Shown here: piece after piece, positions 16,130-24,052 of the stretch
Layout of the letters: the number at the start of each line of letters is the position of its first letter
Numbering within the stretch: position 1 is the first letter of the stretch
The notes under the pieces: generated by a model
What the model saw: the letters and a program-made list of their open reading frames with translations, nothing else
What the model was told of the DNA's origin: nothing
Database searches by the model: none
Source: Burkholderia sp. BCC1644
GTDB lineage: Bacteria > Pseudomonadota > Gammaproteobacteria > Burkholderiales > Burkholderiaceae
NCBI RefSeq assembly: GCF_902833225.1
Contig: NZ_CADFEI010000030.1
Coordinates: 1 to 64,000, forward strand
Length of the DNA stretch: 64,000 nucleotides
Reading direction: 5' to 3'
Translations under genes and position numbers: made by a program

Positions 16130-18498
16130 GAGGCGTTTCCTTTGGGCGGAACGGGCGCCGGCATGCCGTCCGGCGCACGGTGACGAATGGCGACGAAAGC
16201 ACCCACGCGCACGGACTGTCCGCGCGCGAAGCCGACACCGTGGACATAGATGCCTTTCTCGTGATCGGCGTCGTATGCGAACGGGCCTCCCGGCACGGGC
16301 AGCCACTGGAATTGCGCGTCGCCGAGCGTGCGCGCCGGCGTATCAGTGTGCAGCGTCATCGGCGGGTAGGCGCCGACCCGCACAGCGGCCGCACCCGCCC
16401 CGCCGCCTTCCGGCATGCGCACCGATGCGTAGAGGTCCCAGCGCCCGTCGCGCGGCAGCTTGTCGAGCTTGAGCTGGATCGCCCACGCACCCGAATCGCC
16501 GCGAATCGCGATCGCCGCGCCGTCGAGCGAACCCGGGTCGGCCACCATGCGCGCGCTGTCGTAGAGGTTCACGCGCGACGCATCGATCGCGCGCCAGTCA
16601 CCGTCGGCAAGACCCGCCACGAGCGGCGGAGCAACGACGGGATGCCGGTCGATATCGAGCAACGCGCCGAGTGCCGCGAGATTGCCGCTTTGCCGATACA
16701 GGCGGATGCCCGCGGCCGCGATCGCCGCGTCGAGACGGACGCGGCGCGCGCCGACATCGAGATCCCAGCCGTCCTTCGCGGCGCGCGCCGCGTAGCGGTC
16801 GCGCAGTGCGAGGATCACGAAATCGAGCGGCACGCGCGCCTGGCGCACACGCGCGCTGCGCACGGCATCCCCGTCGACGGCACGGGCAGCCGCGTCGAAA
16901 TCGCGTTCCGACTCGCGAACGAAGTCGTACGTGTACATCGACATGCCGACCGGCGTCTGCTCGGCAAGCACTTCGCCGCTCGCGCGCAGCGCCGCGTGCA
17001 TGCGGTCGATGTAGCGCATGACGGCCGGGGCAGCCGCGCCGTAATAGGCGTCGCAATATTCGCGGACGAGCGTGCGCGGGTCCGCCGTCGGCGTCCAGAG
17101 CATCCGTGCGATCAGCCACACGCGCAGGCTCGAGAATTCGCCGCCATGCGACTGCCAGTCGCCTTCCGCGAAGTAGCCGTCGACGTTCGGCAACGTGGCG
17201 AGCCACGCGATGCTGCGGCCGACCGGATAAAGATTCGGTGTCGGCTGCAGGTAGCCGCCGAAGTTCACGACGTGATCCCATACGGTGATGTGTCGCGCGA
17301 TCACGTTCCATCGCTTCAGGCCGTCGCGCAGCCGTGCGTTGCGGTCCTCGTTCAGCGCAACGCTGTAGTCGACCTGGATCGTCATCGGGTACACGCGAAC
17401 GTGATCCGGAACCCGCATGCCGTCTGGCGGCATGAAACCCCAGTGATAGGCCGGCATCGCGAAACGCGCGCCGGGCACCGCGTCCCGGACCTGCGCCGAC
17501 ACGTCCCGCACCATGTCGAGAAACGCCGCCGACAGCGCCCCGCCGTGCGCATCGGCAAACGCGCGGCTGGCCGCGTCCGGGTCCCAGCCCCAGTCCATGT
17601 CGCGGATGCCGAACCAGATGCGGTCCGGATCGGGGAGACGCTTCAGGCGCTTCACGATCTCGGCGGCCATGGTAGCGCGGACGTCGGCCGACATCATCGC
17701 GAGTTGCCCGCCCGCATACCAGGACGGGTGGGCGGCCGAGTAGCGGTCGTGTGGCACGAGCGTCCAGAAGTCGGCGTCGCCGTCCCGCGCGAGCCAGCTG
17801 CGATCCCACATATCGATCCCGGGCGGGGACGCGCGATACGACGTGCCGTGCGACTCGCCGTTCAGCAGGTTGTGCGCGCGGAATACCTTGTCCTCGCCTT
17901 CCGCACTCAGCACCTCGCGGTATGCAAAGCGCGGAACCTGCCGGACAGATGTCGCGTCGACGCGCAGCTCGGCCTGCCGGGGCACTTCGGTCGCATCGGG
18001 CGCGAGCCACTTCACGCCGAGCTTGCGGTCGAGCCACCAGTACGCGCCGAACAGCGTGCCGCGCGGCGTTTCGCCGGCGATGACGAGGTCGGTACCGGCG
18101 TGGCAGATGACGAAGCCGTCGCTGCCGAGCCCCGCCGCGCTCACCGACCCGCATCGCTGCGCCGCGTGTTCGCCACCGACGACGATGGCCGGCGCGTGGC
18201 CCTGGCCGTCGTCCGACACGGCGAACGACGCGCCGCTGATCCGTGACAGGTAGTCGACAATCTCGTCCGCCGCATGGCGCGTGACGGCGTCCGCCGCACC
18301 GGCGCGCACGCCGAAGCGCGCGACGCCGCCCTGCGCGAGCAGCACGCTCGATGCCGATACCGGCACGCGCCCGCTGCCCGCATGCGCGTCGCGCGCCGGC
18401 GGCACGGGCTGCGCGCCGTTCGCGCCATGTGCGACCAGCGCGCACAGTACTGCGGCCACGGCACGCAGGACAAAGCGATACGGCGGAATCTGCGTCAT
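16126..18498 (-). CDS. Secreted DUF4838-containing protein, possible glycoside hydrolase
   Basis: A protein of 790 residues starting MTQIPPYRFVLRAVAAVLCA, a Sec signal peptide with likely cleavage near residue 29. Residues ~45-170 resemble the N-terminal domain of alpha-glucuronidases (GH67-like), with ADEIVDYLSRISGASFAV and GTLFGAYWWLDRKLGVKWLA. The middle matches DUF4838, with RIWFGIRDMDWGWDPD, MPAYHWGFMPPDG, VYPMTIQVDYS and ITVWDHVVNFGGY. The C-terminus looks like a beta-rich domain. The fold suggests a TIM-barrel carbohydrate-active enzyme that acts on the polymer in the periplasm or outside. It overlaps its neighbours by ATGA on both sides, so it is an integral operon member. Activity is inference. 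Confidence 0.82.
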   Translation of the reverse strand: MTQIPPYRFVLRAVAAVLCALVAHGANGAQPVPPARDAHAGSGRVPVSASSVLLAQGGVARFGVRAGAADAVTRHAADEIVDYLSRISGASFAVSDDGQGHAPAIVVGGEHAAQRCGSVSAAGLGSDGFVICHAGTDLVIAGETPRGTLFGAYWWLDRKLGVKWLAPDATEVPRQAELRVDATSVRQVPRFAYREVLSAEGEDKVFRAHNLLNGESHGTSYRASPPGIDMWDRSWLARDGDADFWTLVPHDRYSAAHPSWYAGGQLAMMSADVRATMAAEIVKRLKRLPDPDRIWFGIRDMDWGWDPDAASRAFADAHGGALSAAFLDMVRDVSAQVRDAVPGARFAMPAYHWGFMPPDGMRVPDHVRVYPMTIQVDYSVALNEDRNARLRDGLKRWNVIARHITVWDHVVNFGGYLQPTPNLYPVGRSIAWLATLPNVDGYFAEGDWQSHGGEFSSLRVWLIARMLWTPTADPRTLVREYCDAYYGAAAPAVMRYIDRMHAALRASGEVLAEQTPVGMSMYTYDFVRESERDFDAAARAVDGDAVRSARVRQARVPLDFVILALRDRYAARAAKDGWDLDVGARRVRLDAAIAAAGIRLYRQSGNLAALGALLDIDRHPVVAPPLVAGLADGDWRAIDASRVNLYDSARMVADPGSLDGAAIAIRGDSGAWAIQLKLDKLPRDGRWDLYASVRMPEGGGAGAAAVRVGAYPPMTLHTDTPARTLGDAQFQWLPVPGGPFAYDADHEKGIYVHGVGFARGQSVRVGAFVAIRHRAPDGMPAPVPPKGNAS

Positions 18499-19325
18499 TG
18501 CCGGGCGATCCGCGAAACGCCGGGCGGCAACGACAGCGGCACGTGGAACTTGCGGTAGAACCGCCACAGGCTGCGCAGATGATGCCGTCCCGCACGCGAG
18601 ACGGGGCTCGCTGCCGACTGTCGCTGATGCTCGTGCACGAGCGTGACGCCCGGCATGCCGAGCACGCGATAGCCGGCCAGCCAGGTCCGCGCGCACAGAT
18701 CGACGTCCTCCATGTAGAGGAAATACGATTCGTCCATGCCGCCGAGCGACTCGAACAGGTCGCGTCGCACCACGAACCCCGTTCCCATCACCCATTCGGC
18801 ATCGAACGGATTGCCGCACGACCATGCATCGATCATCAGGTGTTGGTCCATCCGCGCGCGAAAGCGGTTCGAGCGGCCGAGCGCGGTGCGGCGCGCAAGG
18901 ATGTCGAGCCAGCTGTAGAACCGTCGTGCCGAATACTGCCGCCGGCCGTCGGGATACTGCAGGTCAAGCCCGACGAGCCCGGCCTCCGGGCGCGTGTCGA
19001 ACAATTCCAGCACCCTGGCCAGCCCGTTCTCGCTGAAAAGCGTATCGGGATTGACTACCAGCACGTAGTCGCGCCGGCAGGCGGCCATGCCGAAATTCAC
19101 ACCCGAGCCAAAGCCGCGATTGCATGCGGCATGCAACAGCCTCACGCCGCGCGGCAGTTCACGTCGCAACCGTGCATACGAGTCGTCCGGCGACGCATTC
19201 TCGACGACGACGATATCGTCGGCGAGCGCGACGCGTAACGACGTCAATGACGCCACGCATCGTATCGTCAGGTCGGGCGTGCCGTAATTGACGACGATGA
19301 CGCTGATTCTTCCTTCGGTTTCCAT
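18495..19325 (-). CDS. Glycosyltransferase family 2 (rhamnosyltransferase-like)
   Basis: A protein of 276 residues of the GT2/WbbL type. It begins METEGRISVIVVNYGTPDLT; the nucleotide-binding acidic motif is DYVLVVNPDTLFSENGL, followed by DAEWVMGTGFVVRRDLFESL and the catalytic-base region GGMDESYFLYMEDVDLCART. These features are typical of rhamnosyltransferases and related enzymes that use dTDP- or GDP-deoxyhexoses. It probably extends the lipid-linked repeat unit. The start at 19325 fits the conserved N-terminus; an in-frame extension upstream is arginine/serine-rich shadow. The stop overlaps the DUF4838 start as ATGA. Confidence 0.93.
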   Translation of the reverse strand: METEGRISVIVVNYGTPDLTIRCVASLTSLRVALADDIVVVENASPDDSYARLRRELPRGVRLLHAACNRGFGSGVNFGMAACRRDYVLVVNPDTLFSENGLARVLELFDTRPEAGLVGLDLQYPDGRRQYSARRFYSWLDILARRTALGRSNRFRARMDQHLMIDAWSCGNPFDAEWVMGTGFVVRRDLFESLGGMDESYFLYMEDVDLCARTWLAGYRVLGMPGVTLVHEHQRQSAASPVSRAGRHHLRSLWRFYRKFHVPLSLPPGVSRIARQ

Positions 19326-19392
19326 CGTGATACCCCGCGCCGTGGTTGATTGTGTCGGCCGGTTTTCCCGGCTCTGCTGATTGACGTGCGCG

Positions 19393-20463
19393 TCATGCCG
19401 ACGCGCCGACCTGCTCGACGAGCTGCCAGAACTTGCTCGCCGATGTGTTCCAGTCGAACCGGCGGATCTGCTCACGGCCCCGCGCGACGAGCGCGTCCCG
19501 CGATGCGGCCTCCGTGCCGAGCCGGCGCATCGCGACCGCGATGTCAACGACCGACAGCGGATCGACGAGCATCGCGGCGGCGCCCGCCACTTCCGGCATC
19601 GCCGACACGATCGACGTCAGCACGGGTACGTCGGACGCCATCGCTTCGAGGATCGGCAGGCCAAATCCTTCGTACTGCGACACGAATGCGACAAATAGTG
19701 CGCCCCGGTATAGCTTCGGCATCGCGTCGTTCGGCAGTACCCCCGCGAACACGAGCCCGTCGGCGCATCGGTGCTGCGCGGCATGCGCAAGCAGCGCCGG
19801 GTCGGGTTCGCCGGTCAGCATCAGGCGCACGCCGAGCGGCAACAGGCCGCTCGCGCCGAACGCCTCGATCAGCCGGTGCAGGTTCTTGTAGTTGCGCCGG
19901 TTGCCCGGATACAGCACGTACGGAAACGGATAGCCGAGCGTGTCGCGGTTGCGCCGGTACGCATCGTCGGTACCGTTGTGGATCACGTGAACGCGCTCCG
20001 GCGGCATGCCCGACCAGCGCAGGAACTCGTCGCGCGTGAACTCGGACACGCAGACGATCGCCGTGCACCGCCGGTACAACGGCCGGAGGACCGTGTCGTA
20101 GTAGAAGCGATGCGCGCGCGTGTAGAAGTGGCGATGCGTGAGGTCGTGCACGACGACGACCGACGGGAAGTCAGGCAACGTGGCCGGTACGAACCCGGGA
20201 TTCCAGAACACCGCGTTGCGGGCCGGCAGCCGCCGCAGCGCCCGGCTCAATGCCAGCGGCGACAACGGGTGCGCAACACCGCCGCCGACCGTCAGCGGGG
20301 CGATGCGAACGCTCGACGGCGCACGCTCGGCGTAGGCCGCCATCACGTTGTAGATGCCGGTGCCGACCGGCCAGCGCGTGTCGGTGTAGACCGTCAGGGG
20401 TGCGCGCCCGGCGCGACCGGCGCGTGCGTCGATATCCGTCGACGGGGAGAGGATCGTGCTCAT
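19393..20463 (-). CDS. Glycosyltransferase, GT4 family
   Basis: A protein of 356 residues with GT-B architecture. The N-terminal domain has WPVGTGIYNVMAAYAER and VVVHDLTHRHFYTRAHRFYY; the C-terminal domain begins YVLYPGNRRNYKNLHRLIEA and contains FVSQYEGFGLPILEAMASDV, the EX7E-type motif of retaining GT4 enzymes such as mannosyltransferases. It likely adds mannose or a related sugar to the repeat unit, fitting the GDP-mannose enzyme at the head of the operon (inference). It lies 3 bases after the preceding GT2 stop codon. Confidence 0.94.
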   Translation of the reverse strand: MSTILSPSTDIDARAGRAGRAPLTVYTDTRWPVGTGIYNVMAAYAERAPSSVRIAPLTVGGGVAHPLSPLALSRALRRLPARNAVFWNPGFVPATLPDFPSVVVVHDLTHRHFYTRAHRFYYDTVLRPLYRRCTAIVCVSEFTRDEFLRWSGMPPERVHVIHNGTDDAYRRNRDTLGYPFPYVLYPGNRRNYKNLHRLIEAFGASGLLPLGVRLMLTGEPDPALLAHAAQHRCADGLVFAGVLPNDAMPKLYRGALFVAFVSQYEGFGLPILEAMASDVPVLTSIVSAMPEVAGAAAMLVDPLSVVDIAVAMRRLGTEAASRDALVARGREQIRRFDWNTSASKFWQLVEQVGASA

Positions 20464-20466
20464 CGT

Positions 20467-21303
20467 TCAGTCCATCCAGCCGAGCAACCGATGCGACGCG
20501 GCGATCCAGTAGTACTTCGCACGCCGGGGATTGCGGCGCGCGCACGACAGCACGCAGCCGGCCACAGGCCGCGCGATCATGTAAAGGACGTACGCGAGCG
20601 GATAGCGATTGATGCGCAATACATGCCCGAACCCGCGGTTGTAGCGCCGTCCGCGCGCATAGGCGTGCTCGTCGAGCACGGCGAGCGGCTCGGGATGATG
20701 GACGCGCAGGTGCGGGTCGTAGTCGATCCGGCAGCCGGCCCGCAACGCGCGGACCAGAAAGTCCACCTCCTCCCCCGCGCCCCAGCGCGAGGTCGCACCG
20801 ACGCCCAGGTCGACGTCGAACTGCCCTGCCGCGGTCACGGCAGTCCGGCGCAGGAAGATCGTGTACGACGTCGCGCACACCCACACGTTGAAACGGTTCA
20901 CGGTCTGCGCCGACGTCGCCCATCGTCCTTGAGACGGCCGACCTGCGGCGTCGACGCTCATGCCCGTCACGCCGTCGATCATCCTGTCGGCCGACAGGCG
21001 CGCCGCGACCGCATGGAGCATTCCCGGCCGATACCAGCAGTCGTCGTCGGGAAAGCCGATCACGTCGCCCGTCACGGCTTTCAACCCGACGTTCGTCGCA
21101 CGCGACTTGCCCTTCTCCGACCGCAGGTGGACGATCGTCAGCCGGTCGCGATACCGGTCGACGATCCGCTCGACGCGGTCGTCCGGATTCTGGTCGACGA
21201 CGATGACTTCGAGGTCGGCATAGGCCTGCTGCAGCAGCGAGTCGAACATGCGCTCGATCTCGTCGCTACGGCCGAGCGTCGCCATGATGAGGGAGAATTT
21301 CAT
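20467..21303 (-). CDS. Glycosyltransferase family 2
   Basis: A protein of 278 residues beginning MKFSLIMATLGRSDEIERMF, the standard GT2 start. The acidic motif is DVIGFPDDDCWYRPGML at about residue 86, and WGAGEEVDFLVRALRAG contains the likely catalytic base region. It is an inverting GT-A enzyme for repeat-unit assembly on the cytoplasmic face. Start and stop fit the packed operon: the ATG at 21303 overlaps the polymerase stop as ATGA, and the next gene follows after 3 bases. Confidence 0.93.
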   Translation of the reverse strand: MKFSLIMATLGRSDEIERMFDSLLQQAYADLEVIVVDQNPDDRVERIVDRYRDRLTIVHLRSEKGKSRATNVGLKAVTGDVIGFPDDDCWYRPGMLHAVAARLSADRMIDGVTGMSVDAAGRPSQGRWATSAQTVNRFNVWVCATSYTIFLRRTAVTAAGQFDVDLGVGATSRWGAGEEVDFLVRALRAGCRIDYDPHLRVHHPEPLAVLDEHAYARGRRYNRGFGHVLRINRYPLAYVLYMIARPVAGCVLSCARRNPRRAKYYWIAASHRLLGWMD

Positions 21304-22526
21304 CGAATATGCCCGGACGGGAAAAAGGATCGGGGCCGCAAGATACGCGGCGCAGTGCGGGCTTTCCGGCGTGCCGCCCGGGGAGCGAAGGCGAACGACG
21401 CGAGAAAGCCGATGAACAGGTATGACGTTTCGCTCTGGTGCATCGGGTTGATCAGCGACCAGGCGGCGACCGGCGCCAGCATGACCATCGCGCGCCGGCC
21501 CTGGCCGAGACCGCCGAAGAACACCGCCCACGCGAGCAGTCCGATCGGGCCGGCGACCAGCATCAGGTCAAGCGGCGCGCAGAAGACGGCGCTCGTGCCC
21601 TCGCCGAGCCCGCGGACGGCGACAGCCGAGTGCGAGAAGTAGTGTTCGACGAAGCCGAAGCCGTGACCGATCCAGTCGCGGCCGACCAGCTTGATCGATT
21701 CCGTGAAGGCCAGCCCGCGCTCCTGCTGCAACCGGACCTGCAACTGGTCGCCGGTCAGTTCGCGCGTGAACATGTACAGATAGAACCCGGCCCCGGCGGC
21801 CATCGTCAGCACTTTCGCGAAGAAGTAGCCGCGCACCTGGAACAGGATCACGATCGCGCATGCGATCAGCACCGTCTTCGATTCGCTCAGCAGCGTCACG
21901 ACCAGCGCAAGCACCACGAACTTCACGACGTCGGGAATGCGGCGCGGCGACTGCAGGAAACATGCGTACGCAGTCAGGAAGAAGAACGCGGCAAACCAGT
22001 TCCGCTCCTTGAACGACCCGTGAATCGCGTTCTGCATGAAATCGACTTTCTCGTACAGCACCGGGACGTCGAAGTACTGCAGCGCATATTGGAACGCCAG
22101 GAATCCCGCGATCGCGACATAGCCGAACGGCAGCGGCCGCTGGCGCGCCCGAGCGCCGTAGTAGCGGCCAATCAGATAGAACGTCGGCATCACGAACACG
22201 AATTTCACGATCTGCTCGGCCGCCTTGAAGTGCGGATAGCCGGACAGGAACGTCGTCGACAGCGCGGCGCCGACGAACAGCGTGAAGGTCCAGATTTCCC
22301 ATGCGCCGACGGGGATCCGGCGCCGCACCAGCAGCACCGGCAGCACGAGCACCGCGAACAGCTGGCCGAGCTGCGCGCCGCCGATCTTCAGGAACTGGAT
22401 CGAGCTCAGCAGCAGCAGTACTAGCAGCACGGCGTCCGCGAGATCGAAGCGGGCATGCGGCCCGATCGCCGCCGCACCCGACGACGACGCGCGCGGCCGC
22501 GGAACCTGCCGGACGAGGCCGTTCAT
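21300..22526 (-). CDS. Polysaccharide polymerase / O-antigen ligase-like membrane protein (Wzy type)
   Basis: A protein of 408 residues with about ten hydrophobic helices, such as FDLADAVLLVLLLLSSIQFL, LGQLFAVLVLPVLLV, KFVVLALVVTLLSESKTVLI and LDLMLVAGPIGLLAWAVFFG. A large loop between late helices contains ESIKLVGRDWIGHGFGFVEH, the kind of Wzy_C/O-ligase loop that carries catalytic residues. It would join lipid-linked repeat units in the periplasm. Assignment rests on topology, the loop and its place between the flippase and glycosyltransferase genes; sequence in this family is poorly conserved. The start overlaps the flippase stop as ATGA (22526-22523). Confidence 0.85.
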   Translation of the reverse strand: MNGLVRQVPRPRASSSGAAAIGPHARFDLADAVLLVLLLLSSIQFLKIGGAQLGQLFAVLVLPVLLVRRRIPVGAWEIWTFTLFVGAALSTTFLSGYPHFKAAEQIVKFVFVMPTFYLIGRYYGARARQRPLPFGYVAIAGFLAFQYALQYFDVPVLYEKVDFMQNAIHGSFKERNWFAAFFFLTAYACFLQSPRRIPDVVKFVVLALVVTLLSESKTVLIACAIVILFQVRGYFFAKVLTMAAGAGFYLYMFTRELTGDQLQVRLQQERGLAFTESIKLVGRDWIGHGFGFVEHYFSHSAVAVRGLGEGTSAVFCAPLDLMLVAGPIGLLAWAVFFGGLGQGRRAMVMLAPVAAWSLINPMHQSETSYLFIGFLASFAFAPRAARRKARTAPRILRPRSFFPSGHIR

Positions 22527-24052
22527 GCCGCGTTCCTCGCATCGCGCAACGCGACCAGCATCGACACGGTCTGCCGCGCGGCCTGACGACGCAGCATCCA
22601 GGTCGCGCCGGCATACGCGGCGACGAAACAGACGATCAGCAACGGCAACCGGACCATGACCGGCATGCCGCCGAGGTGCGCGCCGAGTTGCGAGACAAGC
22701 AGCGCGCAGCCGAGCGCGATCAGATAAGGCGGCACGAGCCGGCCCAGCAGGCGGCCGGGATCGACCGACAGCTCGACGACGATGGCGCCGAAGCTGAGCG
22801 GCGTGATGAACAGCACGGCACCGACGTACAGCCACGCCAGCCCGGCGACGTCGTGCGACGGCAGGCACAGCATCGCGCCCAACACCAGCACGAGCTTGAC
22901 GACCGTCAGCCACATCGTGACGTTGGGGCGGCCGCGTGCCGACAGGAAGGCGCCATTGACGAACTGGACCGTCTGGATCGCGCCGAGCGCCATCAGCGGC
23001 GTCATGATCGCGGCGCTGTCGGCCCAGCGCGCGCCGAACAGCACAACGGTGATGTCGCGGCTCAACACGGCCATCAGCACGAACAGCGGCGCCGCGGCCA
23101 TCGCAGCCAGCCCCGTGACGTCGAGGTAGGTGGCCGCCATTTTCCCGGCGTCGTGCGCGACGCGCGACAGCACTGCGAGCGCGACGTCAGTCGCGGCGCG
23201 GCACAGCAGTTCCAGCGCCGTCTGGTAGAGCCGCGCGCCGATCGCGTAGATGCCCAGCCCGGCCGCGCCGTACAGCGCGACGACGATCAGGTCCACGGTG
23301 CGCGTCGCCCACCAGTCGATCAGCCGCGACGCGACGACGTGGCCGCCGAAGCGCGCGATGGGCCAGAAGGTCGACGCGTCGCGCCGGCCGCGCGGACGCC
23401 AGACCGGTCTGCGCCAGAGCCAGAGCGCGGACATTGTCATGAAAGTCGCCGCCTGCGCGATCAGGCTCCACGCACCGGCGCCCGAAACCGCCAGTGCGAT
23501 CGCCACGGCGCCGGCAACGCTCACCGAAACGAGTTGACGCATCGCCAGCGTGCGGAAGTCCAGTCGCCGCTTGTACAGCCCTTCCTGGAACGAACTCGCC
23601 GAACCGATCGGGACGAACACGCAGGCGACCCGCAAATACGGTGCGAGGCCCGGTACGCCCAGCCAGGTCTCGACGTGCCCGGCCAGCGCGAACAGCACGG
23701 CCGCGAGCACGACGGCCATCGCGATCGAAAACACGAACGGCCATTCGAGATCGTCGTCGTGGAGCGTCGCGCGCTGCACCACCGCGTCGCCCAGACCACC
23801 CTCGGCGATCATCAGGACCAGCGACAGCGACAGCGTGACGGCCGCCGCGAGCCCGACGTCGGAGGGGCCGAGCCAGCGCGCGACCAGCAGGTACGTGACG
23901 AGCGTGACGAGCTTGCCGCCCCATGCCTGCACCAGCGCCCACGCCAGGCTGCGCACGGTGCGCGCACCGAGTCGCTCGCCGCCGGACGACGCACGGTCGT
24001 TCGCGGCGCGCAGCGCGAGGTCGCGGATCGCGGGCTCAGTGCTCGGTTTCAT
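22523..24052 (-). CDS. Wzx-type lipopolysaccharide/exopolysaccharide flippase
   Basis: A membrane protein of 509 residues of the WzxC/polysaccharide biosynthesis family in the MOP superfamily. It has 12-14 hydrophobic helices, from SLAWALVQAWGGKLVTLVTY and GLAAAVTLSLSLVLMIAEGG to the C-terminal LLIVCFVAAYAGATW. It should flip the undecaprenyl-linked repeat unit to the periplasm. I prefer the ATG at 24052, with AGGGA upstream, over the in-frame ATG at 24073; either start overlaps the 3' end of the tyrosine kinase gene. Confidence 0.92.
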   Translation of the reverse strand: MKPSTEPAIRDLALRAANDRASSGGERLGARTVRSLAWALVQAWGGKLVTLVTYLLVARWLGPSDVGLAAAVTLSLSLVLMIAEGGLGDAVVQRATLHDDDLEWPFVFSIAMAVVLAAVLFALAGHVETWLGVPGLAPYLRVACVFVPIGSASSFQEGLYKRRLDFRTLAMRQLVSVSVAGAVAIALAVSGAGAWSLIAQAATFMTMSALWLWRRPVWRPRGRRDASTFWPIARFGGHVVASRLIDWWATRTVDLIVVALYGAAGLGIYAIGARLYQTALELLCRAATDVALAVLSRVAHDAGKMAATYLDVTGLAAMAAAPLFVLMAVLSRDITVVLFGARWADSAAIMTPLMALGAIQTVQFVNGAFLSARGRPNVTMWLTVVKLVLVLGAMLCLPSHDVAGLAWLYVGAVLFITPLSFGAIVVELSVDPGRLLGRLVPPYLIALGCALLVSQLGAHLGGMPVMVRLPLLIVCFVAAYAGATWMLRRQAARQTVSMLVALRDARNAA

